Of a stretch of 64,000 nt of DNA, positions 16,893 through 23,905 are shown one piece after another (the stretch's first letter is position 1; every line of letters begins with the position of its first letter). A program made the position numbers and the translations under genes. The notes under the pieces were generated by a model. That model saw only the letters and a program-made list of their open reading frames with translations, did not search any database and was not told the DNA's origin. Source of the DNA: Luteipulveratus mongoliensis (GTDB taxonomy: Bacteria; Actinomycetota; Actinomycetes; Actinomycetales; Dermatophilaceae); NCBI RefSeq assembly GCF_001190945.1, contig NZ_CP011112.1, forward strand, positions 5,084,001 to 5,148,000. The letters run 5' to 3'.

Positions 16893-17717
16893 CTACGAAG
16901 CGTCGGCAACCGGACGCAGGCGCGTCCTTGAGGCGGCCTCGACCTGCTCTCGGACGACCCGCTCGACCTGATCGGGGTCGTCGATCATCGGCACGTGGCC
17001 GCAGTCGACGAGCGTCACGTGCGCGGCGCTCGGGAGCCGTTCGGCAGCGCGCGTCGCCTGTCGCGGGATCAGCAGCCGGTCGGTGTCACCCCAGGCCACC
17101 GTGACCGGGGTGGGCGGCTCCTCGCCATGCCACTTCAGACGTACCGCTCTGAAGAACGTCGGCCAGAACGCCTTGGAGCGACGCAGGTTGTAGGAGTCGC
17201 CGAGCGCCGCCTCGGGCGTGAGCCGCTCGGGGTGGCTGTAGAGCGCGCGCATGCTGATCTTGCGCAGCGTGCCGTTGTCAGCGAACAGCTTGAGGACCGG
17301 ACCGGGAGCGTACGTCGACGCCTTCATCACGGCGAGTTGCACACCGGCAACTCCATACAGCTCCGGCCAGCTCCAGAAGCCCGCCGGTGACAGCGCCGTG
17401 GCGGACGCGACCACGTCGCGTCGTGCGAGCTCCAGGGCGTAGTAGCCGCCGAGCGAGTTGCCGACCACGTGCGGCCGGTCGATGCCCAGCTCGGTGAAGA
17501 GCTCCACGATCTGGTCGACGACGCTGGTCATGGCGTACGAGCCGGGCTTGGTCGGCCGCGGCGACTCACCGAAACCGGGCAGGTCGATGGCGATGACGTC
17601 GTACGACGTCGCCAGCCGCTCCGGGATGTCGCCCCACGCCTGGCGTCGGTGCCCGATGCCGTGGATCAGCACCACGGGAGCGCCAGATCCCTGGCGGCTG
17701 TACTGAATCGTGCTCAT
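16893..17717 (-). CDS. Alpha/beta-hydrolase
   Basis: 274 aa; ATG at 17717 with AAGGG upstream. Fold markers are VVLIHGIGHRRQAW (oxyanion region), IDLPGFGESP, the nucleophile elbow GNSLGG, the acid strand VTVAWGDTDRLLIP and the catalytic His in VDCGHVPMIDDPDQV. The complete Ser-Asp-His triad is consistent with an esterase or a related C-C hydrolase. Substrate cannot be read from the sequence. It converges with the Nep1-like gene. Confidence 0.9.
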   Translation of the reverse strand: MSTIQYSRQGSGAPVVLIHGIGHRRQAWGDIPERLATSYDVIAIDLPGFGESPRPTKPGSYAMTSVVDQIVELFTELGIDRPHVVGNSLGGYYALELARRDVVASATALSPAGFWSWPELYGVAGVQLAVMKASTYAPGPVLKLFADNGTLRKISMRALYSHPERLTPEAALGDSYNLRRSKAFWPTFFRAVRLKWHGEEPPTPVTVAWGDTDRLLIPRQATRAAERLPSAAHVTLVDCGHVPMIDDPDQVERVVREQVEAASRTRLRPVADAS

Positions 17718-17868
17718 GATCGCGCCCTTCGTCGTTCGACCTGACTTACTGGAGAGTAACCACACTTGTGGCCCAGGTCACGGCTTGGCAGCGTGCCCGT
17801 CCTCGGACTGAGACAGCTCCGGCGCGCGACGAATCCGCTCCTGTCTCGGACCGACCTATCGTGAGGCC

Positions 17869-18331
17869 ATGCTCATCGCGGAGGAGTTCTTGCTGCAGGT
17901 GACCACTCCTGATCCTCCAGCGCGAGGGCGACAGGCCGAAGGACGTGCTCGACCGCGTCGCCAAGGGTTTGCGAAACCGGACTTACCGAGAACTCGCGGT
18001 CCAAGGGTTCGTCAGGGAGGAGCCGTACAAGTTCTTCGGGCTCATTCCCAAGGCCGACTGGCCCGTGCTCAACCCGGCAGAGCAGCAGGCGACTCGGGAC
18101 GTGCTGGCCCGCGTCCTGATCGGGTCGACTCCGCCGGACGCCCGCACTGGTGCGCTGATCGCGCTCATCCATGCCGTTGAAGCCATGCCAGCGGTCTTCG
18201 CCGAGCGGGTCGGGCTGTCCAAAGGCGATATCAAGCGACGCGCGCGGGCCATTGCGGACGGCAGCTGGCCGGGCAGCTGGGCATGTGAGGCCACGAACAG
18301 GGCCGTCGCAGACCGCCAAACGGCATTCTGA
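17869..18331 (+). pseudogene. GPP34-family gene with internal deletion (first tandem copy)
   Basis: The start MLIAEEFLLQVTTPD matches the intact neighbour (MLIAEEFLLLVTSPD). The sequence then jumps, in another frame, to ILQREGDRPKDVLDRVAKG, which corresponds to FVQRQGKKPKDVLGKVAKG in the neighbour. About 57 residues are missing at the join and the frame shifts. The remainder (VLIGSTPPDARTGALIALI and onward) parallels the neighbour to near the C-terminus. The promoter still looks intact, with TATCGT six bases before ATG. An internal ATG at 17945 opens a 128-residue C-terminal frame that could still be translated. Confidence 0.85.
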
Positions 18332-18418
18332 ATCGCCTCCCAGGCCGTCCTTGAGACTGAGAAGGTTCAGCCTTTCGACGGATCCGCGTCGGGCGAGCCG
18401 CGACCTATCGTGAAGAAC

Positions 18419-19093
18419 ATGCTCATCGCCGAAGAGTTCCTCCTGCTGGTGACATCGCCCGACGGCAAGCTCTGCGCGGCCGGCAACAAGGTCGACCTCG
18501 GCCTGGCCGGCGCGTTGCTCAGCGAGCTGGCGTTGGCCGAGAGGGTCACGATCAATGCCAAGGGTCGACTCGAGATCCTCAGCGCGACGCCCTTGCGCAA
18601 CCCGCATCTCGACAGCGCGCTGGCCATCTTCGTCCAGCGTCAGGGCAAGAAGCCGAAGGACGTCCTCGGCAAGGTGGCCAAGGGACTGCGCGGCAGGATC
18701 TACGGGGGGCTGGCCGTCAACGGATACGTCCGCGAAGACCGGCGCAAGGTCCTGGGTCTGTTTCCCACGTCGGACTGGGTCGTGCTCAACCCCACCGCCC
18801 ATCAAGCCAATCAGCGGACCCTGACAGGCGTACTGCTGGGCTCGACGCCGCCAGATGCACGGACCGGATCGCTGATCGCCCTGGTCCACGCCGTGGACGC
18901 GGTGCCCACGGTCTTCGGCGAGCAAGGCGGCCTCTCGAAGCGAGAGCTCAAGCAGCGGGCCAAGGCGATCGCTGAGGGCAACTGGGCGGGAGCCGCGGTC
19001 GGCAAGGCGATCTCGGACGCGCAGGCCGCGATCAACGCGGCCATCATGGCGTCCGTCGCAGCCGGCGCAGCGTCCAGCAGCGGCAGCAACTAG
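18419..19093 (+). CDS. GPP34 (Golgi phosphoprotein 3-like) family protein
   Basis: 224 aa. It starts MLIAEEFLLLVTSPDGK, typical for bacterial GPP34 proteins, with LGLAGALLSELALAERV and the C-terminal GSTPPDARTGSLIALVHAVD region. In eukaryotes GPP34 binds phosphatidylinositol 4-phosphate; bacterial members are common in actinobacteria and uncharacterised. The tail is Ala/Ser-rich. TATCGT lies seven bases before ATG and no ribosome site is seen, so the mRNA is probably leaderless. It is a tandem duplicate of the broken copy just upstream. Confidence 0.9.
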   Translation: MLIAEEFLLLVTSPDGKLCAAGNKVDLGLAGALLSELALAERVTINAKGRLEILSATPLRNPHLDSALAIFVQRQGKKPKDVLGKVAKGLRGRIYGGLAVNGYVREDRRKVLGLFPTSDWVVLNPTAHQANQRTLTGVLLGSTPPDARTGSLIALVHAVDAVPTVFGEQGGLSKRELKQRAKAIAEGNWAGAAVGKAISDAQAAINAAIMASVAAGAASSSGSN

Positions 19094-19108
19094 CGCCGGC
19101 CACACCAG

Positions 19109-19870
19109 CTACTGAGGCGAAGCCACCGGCCGACGCGTCGGGACCGTCACATCGGTGTGCACCGCATCGAGGCTCACACCGCCGCTCAGGAGCAGCTCGC
19201 GGACTTCGAGCACCATCTCGGGGGGCCCGCACAGCAACCAGTCGTCCGCGCTCGGGAGCATGTCCCGGCACCACTCACGGACGGCTGCCCGACCCGTGAG
19301 GGTCCCGCTCCACGCGCGTTCCCGGGTGAGCACATGCACCACTCGGAGTCGGTCGCCGTACTCGCGCTCCAACGCCCTCAGCTCATCCGCGAACATGATG
19401 GAGTCGCGAGTCCTGTTGCAACACAACAGTGTTGCTCGACTCATGGGTTCGGTCCGCAGCGCCGTGGACACGATGGACAGGATCGGGGTCACACCGCTGC
19501 CGCCTGCCACTGCGACGTAGTGGCGACTGTTCGCCGGGTGAAGCGCAGTGTGGAACGCTCCTGCCGGTGGGCTGACGTCGAGAACGTCGCCGACGCCGAC
19601 CGAGTGCCCGAGCACGCGCGACACCCGGCCCCCTCCACCGAGCCGCACGCCGATCCGCAGCCGACCCGAACCCGCGAAGGTGCAGATCGAGAAGAAGCGG
19701 CAGTCCGTCGTCCCGGGGGCTCGCACGGCGACGTGCTGGCCCTGCACGAAGTCGAAGGTCGACGACAGTGACTCAGGCACGTCGAACCCGATCGCCACGG
19801 CGGACTCCGCCAACCTGGTGATCTCCTGGACCTTGAGCTCGTAGAACGCGCCCGCCACACCCCCGCGCAT
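19109..19870 (-). CDS. Ferredoxin-NAD(P) reductase-like flavoprotein without 2Fe-2S domain
   Basis: 253 aa. The FAD-binding barrel includes FDFVQGQHVAVRAPG and CRFFSIC (the RxYS-type flavin motif, here Phe). The NAD domain has VAVAGGSGVTPILSIVS and the C-terminal CGPPEMVLEVRELLL. PaaE-like enzymes add a plant-type ferredoxin domain at the C-terminus. Here the chain ends after the NAD domain, so an external electron acceptor is implied. It begins two bases after the TPR gene's stop and is the last gene of the minus-strand RiPP run, where it may supply reducing power. That role is inference. Confidence 0.82.
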   Translation of the reverse strand: MRGGVAGAFYELKVQEITRLAESAVAIGFDVPESLSSTFDFVQGQHVAVRAPGTTDCRFFSICTFAGSGRLRIGVRLGGGGRVSRVLGHSVGVGDVLDVSPPAGAFHTALHPANSRHYVAVAGGSGVTPILSIVSTALRTEPMSRATLLCCNRTRDSIMFADELRALEREYGDRLRVVHVLTRERAWSGTLTGRAAVREWCRDMLPSADDWLLCGPPEMVLEVRELLLSGGVSLDAVHTDVTVPTRRPVASPQ

Positions 19871-19872
19871 GG

Positions 19873-21945
19873 CTAGGCCACGGCGTGCAGCAGCTGCTGC
19901 CGCTCGGCGAGAACCTCGGGATCATCCGGGGCCAGCTCCAGGGCCCGGTCGAGATCGGCCATCGCCTCGTCGCGTCGGCCCATGGCCTTGAGCACCACAG
20001 CACGGTTGAACAGCAGCTCCGCCGACTCGCCCAGCGCGACCGCCTCGTGCATGTCGGCGACCGAATGTTCGAAGTCACCGGCGCCATACGCGAGGACCGC
20101 ACGTCCCGCCCACGCCGCCTGGAGCTGCGGGTCGGCCTCGATCACCGCGTCGTACGCCGTACGCGCCGCTGCCACATCGCCGCGCGCCGCTGCGACCTGG
20201 GCGACGACGCACTGGAGGAGCACGTTGTCGGGGTCGACCGCCAGACCCGCCCGGGCGTCGCGCTCCGCCCCGTCGAGGTCGTCGGCGGCCACCCGCAGGC
20301 CTGCTCGGTTGACCAGCGCGTCGACGTACTCCGGCTGCAGCTCCAGCACGTAGTCCAGGTCGGCCATCCCGGTCTCCATGTTGCCGAGCTCGAGGTTCAG
20401 GTCGGCGCGGTTGTAGAAGACCTCGGGGAACGGCGGTGACAGCTCGATGGCCCGGTCGTAGTCGGCGAGCGCCTCGTCGTACCGCCCCATCCGTCGCAGC
20501 AGGTTGCCCCGGTCGAAGTGGTACTCGGGGTAGTTCGGATCGATCTCCATGACCGCGGTGTAGTCGGCCAGAGCGTCGTCCAGGCGTCGGAGGGCGAGAT
20601 AGACCTGCCCGCGGTTGTAGCGCAGGACGGACCGGTGCAACGTGTGCTCGTCCGGTTCGAGCTCACGGTCCAGCCGGGCCATCCCCTCGTCCACCAGCCT
20701 GAGGGCCTCGGCATGGTTGCCCATGTGCGCCTCGATCAGGGCCAGGCCGTTGCGCTGGAAGACTCCCTCGAAGGCGCGCTGCTTGGGGTCCGTCTTCAGA
20801 TCTGCAAAGGCGATCGCCTGGTAGATCCACCCCTTGGCCAGCTCGTCGTCGACCTTCGTCGGCTCGTGATGCCTGGTGTAGAGCATCGCCGTCGCATAGG
20901 CAGCCTGCAGGTGGATCTCGGGCGCAATGGTGAACGCGCGAGCCTCGCGGTAGAGCGCCTCAGCCTCCTCGGCGCGAGAGAGGGCGGCGAGCGATGTCGT
21001 CATCTTGGTGGTGAAGGCCCACCAGTGCTCGCCCTGCTCACGCCAGTCGATGACGGCCCGACCGCGCTTGCCGAAATCGACTGTCGCTTCATAGAACCCG
21101 GTGTTGATGCAGTAGTCCAGCGCCTCGCGCAGCGCATCCGCACCGACACCAGCAGGGTCCGACCCATGCTCCGCATGGAACGGGATGGCGCCGAGCCGCC
21201 ACGAGAACTCCGTCGACTCGCGCAGCTGCTCCAAGCGTCGATCGTGCAGTGCGGCGCGAGCGCGGTCGTCGATCGCGTCGTACGCCGACCTCAGCAGAGG
21301 ATCATCGCTGGTGCAGTCACCTGCGAGGTACGCCTCTGCCAGGTCTCCCTGGCCGCCCGTCCACGTGGGGTCTGCAGGTTCGTGGACCACGGCGTACCGT
21401 TCGAGCGCCTGCGCCAGATCGTCCGGCAGCTCGCTGTCGTCGGTACAGATCACCAGCTGCATCTCGGCAGGGTCCAGCCGTCGAAGCATCACCGAGATCG
21501 CTTCGGTATCAGTCTGATCCGCATGATGCGCGTTCTCGACCACGAGATGCCGCGGACCGCCTCCCTCGCGTACCGAGTCACGGACCAGCTCAGTGAGACC
21601 GTGCGCGATGCGCAGCGTCCGGTAGCGCGAGTAGAACCGGGTGCGCTCCTGCGGCACCGCCAGAGAAGTCAGCGTCTCGCGGACCGCCTCGACACTCGCG
21701 CGCAGCTCGGGAGCAACCGTCAGCACTTCGATCTCGTGGTCTCGTACCAACGTTGGGACCGCGCCAGGCTCGACGCTGAACAGGTCGCGGCACAGACTCC
21801 CCATCGCTGTGTACGGCCCCCGGAGCCGCCGATGGGCGTCGACGGTGTGCGACGAGACCAGCGACGTACCAACGAGATCCGCGTTCTCAACGCCGTTCTC
21901 GCGGGCCGCTCGTAGAGACGCGCGAATCCACAGATGTGTACGCAT
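19873..21945 (-). CDS. TPR-repeat protein with degenerate ATPase-like N-terminus
   Basis: 690 aa, AAGGAG before ATG. Residues about 1-200 resemble an AAA_16/STAND ATPase. A Walker-B-like strand HLVVENAHHADQTDTEA and a following VICTDD are visible, but no Walker A GxxxxGK[ST] was found. From about residue 330 on, TPR units run almost continuously (YNRGQVYLALRRLDDALADY, then DPNYPEYHFDRGNLLRRMGR, and so on), at least eight of them. It sits between the M50-like membrane protein and the reductase, and its ribosome site overlaps the upstream stop. A scaffold role in peptide maturation or sensing is possible but unproven. Confidence 0.82.
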   Translation of the reverse strand: MRTHLWIRASLRAARENGVENADLVGTSLVSSHTVDAHRRLRGPYTAMGSLCRDLFSVEPGAVPTLVRDHEIEVLTVAPELRASVEAVRETLTSLAVPQERTRFYSRYRTLRIAHGLTELVRDSVREGGGPRHLVVENAHHADQTDTEAISVMLRRLDPAEMQLVICTDDSELPDDLAQALERYAVVHEPADPTWTGGQGDLAEAYLAGDCTSDDPLLRSAYDAIDDRARAALHDRRLEQLRESTEFSWRLGAIPFHAEHGSDPAGVGADALREALDYCINTGFYEATVDFGKRGRAVIDWREQGEHWWAFTTKMTTSLAALSRAEEAEALYREARAFTIAPEIHLQAAYATAMLYTRHHEPTKVDDELAKGWIYQAIAFADLKTDPKQRAFEGVFQRNGLALIEAHMGNHAEALRLVDEGMARLDRELEPDEHTLHRSVLRYNRGQVYLALRRLDDALADYTAVMEIDPNYPEYHFDRGNLLRRMGRYDEALADYDRAIELSPPFPEVFYNRADLNLELGNMETGMADLDYVLELQPEYVDALVNRAGLRVAADDLDGAERDARAGLAVDPDNVLLQCVVAQVAAARGDVAAARTAYDAVIEADPQLQAAWAGRAVLAYGAGDFEHSVADMHEAVALGESAELLFNRAVVLKAMGRRDEAMADLDRALELAPDDPEVLAERQQLLHAVA

Positions 21946-21954
21946 GATGGCTCC

Positions 21955-23208
21955 TTAGTCGAGAACGAGGGTGGACTCGGGCGTCCGAACGCGCTCACGC
22001 CGCTCGCGACGAGCGAGCCAGAACGCGGCCACGAACTGCCCGATGTTGAGCACCGAGAAGGCAATTCCGTCGGCAAGGCGTAGGGCGCTCGTACCGGGCT
22101 GGAAGATGTCGCCAACCATCGTGGCGAGGTGCCACATCGCCGGGATCACGAAGATCGCCAGCGTGATGATCGAGAAGGTGTAGCCGGCGACCAGCAGCCA
22201 GGAGTACCAACGCCCTACGGCCCGGTCCTTGGCGTGGAACGTCGACTCGTCGTACAGCCTGTCCTTGCGGCCCAGCAGTCGCCACCAGCGGTTGGCGAGG
22301 ATCTTGCGAGAGGTCTTCTGCAGGTCGTTGCAGCCCAGGACCGTCACGAAGACGTAGTACAGATCGGTCTGAAGGTAGAAGTAGAACTGCCACATCGCCC
22401 GCATCAGAGTGCCGAAGGCCAACGCCAGGAACACCTGGGCGATGAACGGGGCATCGGAGTAGGGCGCGCCCATGGCCACCGCCGCGAAGGTCAGACTGCA
22501 GATGACCAGCACGTCCGTGAGCAACCCGGCGATCATCGGCAGGTAACGCTTGCCTCGCGGCACGGAGACCAGACCATCCATCCGTGTCTCGAAGACGATG
22601 AAATAGAACCGACGCCCTACTGCGAGAGACGTGTTCAGCCCCAACCGGCGTCCCGCTAGGGCGTGAGCCGACTCGTGCAGCAGGACCAGGGGGATCTGGC
22701 CGACGAAGATCACGAGCTCGATGACGACGAGGTACTTGCTGACGAAGATGTGTTCGAATCTCGGTGCAGCCAAGGGGGTGTCGATCATCGCGAGCACCCC
22801 GAGCGCGAGTATCGCGACATAGAACACGAGGCCGATCGGCGAGAAGATCGCCTGACCGAGGCGCTGCCATCGGACGGGCTTGAGCTCGACCGGCGCTCCT
22901 TCACCCGCGGGAGCGATCAGCTCGAGCTCCTGCATGGCTTCGAGGAATTCGCCGATGTTAACCGTCTCGCCGTAGGTCGCGGCGTACCAGTCGGCGGCCT
23001 CTCGGGGAGTCTTACCTGACCCGAGCTGGCGCAGGACCTGGGCGCCGTCGGCGGGGAGTACGCAGTAGGAGTCGATGTCCACTCGTCCGACGGTGACCTC
23101 GTCCCCCTCTTCGAGATAGGTCAGCGGGTAGAGCGCCACCGGCAGGTCGAGATCCAGAGCGGCGGCATCCGAGGGCGCATCGCTGACGACGACGCTGGAG
23201 TCAGTCAT
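21955..23208 (-). CDS. PqqD-like domain fused to HEXXH (M50-like) multi-spanning membrane protein
   Basis: 417 aa; ATG at 23208 with GGGAGA upstream. Residues about 45-100 (VDIDSYCVLPADGAQVLRQL, then TPREAADWYAATYGE) look like a PqqD-type RiPP recognition element. The rest has about eight membrane spans and the zinc motif HESAH in LLHESAHALAGRRLGLN, as in site-2-protease-like M50 proteins found in RiPP loci. It starts 84 bases after the third precursor gene in the direction of transcription. Likely roles are leader binding, leader cleavage and/or release at the membrane. The fusion and its place next to the precursors support this, but no activity is shown. Confidence 0.85.
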   Translation of the reverse strand: MTDSSVVVSDAPSDAAALDLDLPVALYPLTYLEEGDEVTVGRVDIDSYCVLPADGAQVLRQLGSGKTPREAADWYAATYGETVNIGEFLEAMQELELIAPAGEGAPVELKPVRWQRLGQAIFSPIGLVFYVAILALGVLAMIDTPLAAPRFEHIFVSKYLVVIELVIFVGQIPLVLLHESAHALAGRRLGLNTSLAVGRRFYFIVFETRMDGLVSVPRGKRYLPMIAGLLTDVLVICSLTFAAVAMGAPYSDAPFIAQVFLALAFGTLMRAMWQFYFYLQTDLYYVFVTVLGCNDLQKTSRKILANRWWRLLGRKDRLYDESTFHAKDRAVGRWYSWLLVAGYTFSIITLAIFVIPAMWHLATMVGDIFQPGTSALRLADGIAFSVLNIGQFVAAFWLARRERRERVRTPESTLVLD

Positions 23209-23291
23209 GACAGGTCTCCCGATTGGCAATGGTGGCAAGGGTTTTGGGTGTCCCGGGCCCGCTGACAGGACGGGCCCGGGACGGGTCTAGC

Positions 23292-23408
23292 TCAGGGGCA
23301 CTGGATGACAGCCAGACAGGTGGGCTGACCACAGCCACCGGAATACAGCGGGGACATGGCGCCACTCAGACGGACAGCGCCGGTACGACGTACCGAGATC
23401 GACTTCAT
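23292..23408 (-). CDS. RiPP precursor peptide A1 (38 aa, three Cys)
   Basis: ATG at 23408 with GAGGAG upstream. The leader is MKSISVRRTGAVRLSGAM and the core begins SPLYSGGCG, followed by QPTCLAVIQCP. Residues 1-27 align without gaps to the two upstream paralogues, with the tail fully diverged. Ser19, Ser23 and Thr30 with Cys26, Cys31 and Cys37 could give up to three thioether rings. It is the promoter-distal member of the trio, 83 bases before the PqqD/M50 gene. It is below the usual length cut for gene callers. I know no named family with this core. Confidence 0.85.
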   Translation of the reverse strand: MKSISVRRTGAVRLSGAMSPLYSGGCGQPTCLAVIQCP

Positions 23409-23445
23409 GATGTGCTCCTCTGTGTGAAGGTTTGGTTGGGTTTGC

Positions 23446-23571
23446 TCAAAGGGCCTGGGTCGGCAGGTTCGGAGTCAGTCCTCCGCCACCACCGCAACCG
23501 CCGGCGTACAGCGGTGACATGGCACCGGTCAGTCGGACAGCACCTGAACGGCGAACAGCAATGGTCTTCAT
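23446..23571 (-). CDS. RiPP precursor peptide A2 (41 aa, one Cys)
   Basis: ATG at 23571 with AAAGGG upstream. The leader is MKTIAVRRSGAVRLTGAM and the core begins SPLYAGGCG, followed by GGGGLTPNLPTQAL. Position 23 is Ala here (Ser in A1 and A3), so only Ser19 can pair with Cys26 if a lanthionine forms from an upstream Ser. The oligo-Gly stretch and Pro-rich tail differ completely from A1. The conserved head with a free tail is the signature of a duplicated precursor family. Confidence 0.87.
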   Translation of the reverse strand: MKTIAVRRSGAVRLTGAMSPLYAGGCGGGGGLTPNLPTQAL

Positions 23572-23633
23572 GGGATCCCTTTCAGAAGGAGACGGTCGGC
23601 GCAGTCGTCGACCGAGGTGAGTCAGAGCGAGCG

Positions 23634-23732
23634 TCAGACCGGGCGGGTACCCCCACAGCCAGCGGAGTACAGCGGCGACATCGCACCTGTGAGGCGCACT
23701 GCGCCGGGCTTGCGGATCGCAATCGTCTTCAT
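23634..23732 (-). CDS. RiPP precursor peptide A3 (32 aa, one Cys)
   Basis: ATG at 23732 with GAGGGGGTGA upstream, the strongest ribosome site of the trio and closest to the promoter. The leader is MKTIAIRKPGAVRLTGAM and the core begins SPLYSAGCG, followed by only GTRPV. It is the shortest member and defines the minimal conserved unit, residues 1-27. It heads the minus-strand run towards A2, A1 and the PqqD/M50 gene. Confidence 0.85.
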   Translation of the reverse strand: MKTIAIRKPGAVRLTGAMSPLYSAGCGGTRPV

Positions 23733-23905
23733 CGAGTTCACCCCCTCGCGACCTCGGTGACGGCCCGTGGGACGACGGCCGCCGTATGCCCATCAGTGAA
23801 GGTCTCGCCCCGCTGTCGAGGCATGGGAGCGCGGCACCCAGGTTTCCTGCGGGACCCCCACCATTTGTCAGAAGTACCCGTAGGCGCGGTGCCATAGTTC
23901 GGCGT

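Noticed and set aside
23786-23905. N-terminal extension of LanM
   Set aside because: The 40 residues before GTG 23906 are Pro/Arg-rich, do not resemble LanM N-termini and lie in the divergent promoter region of the precursor genes.
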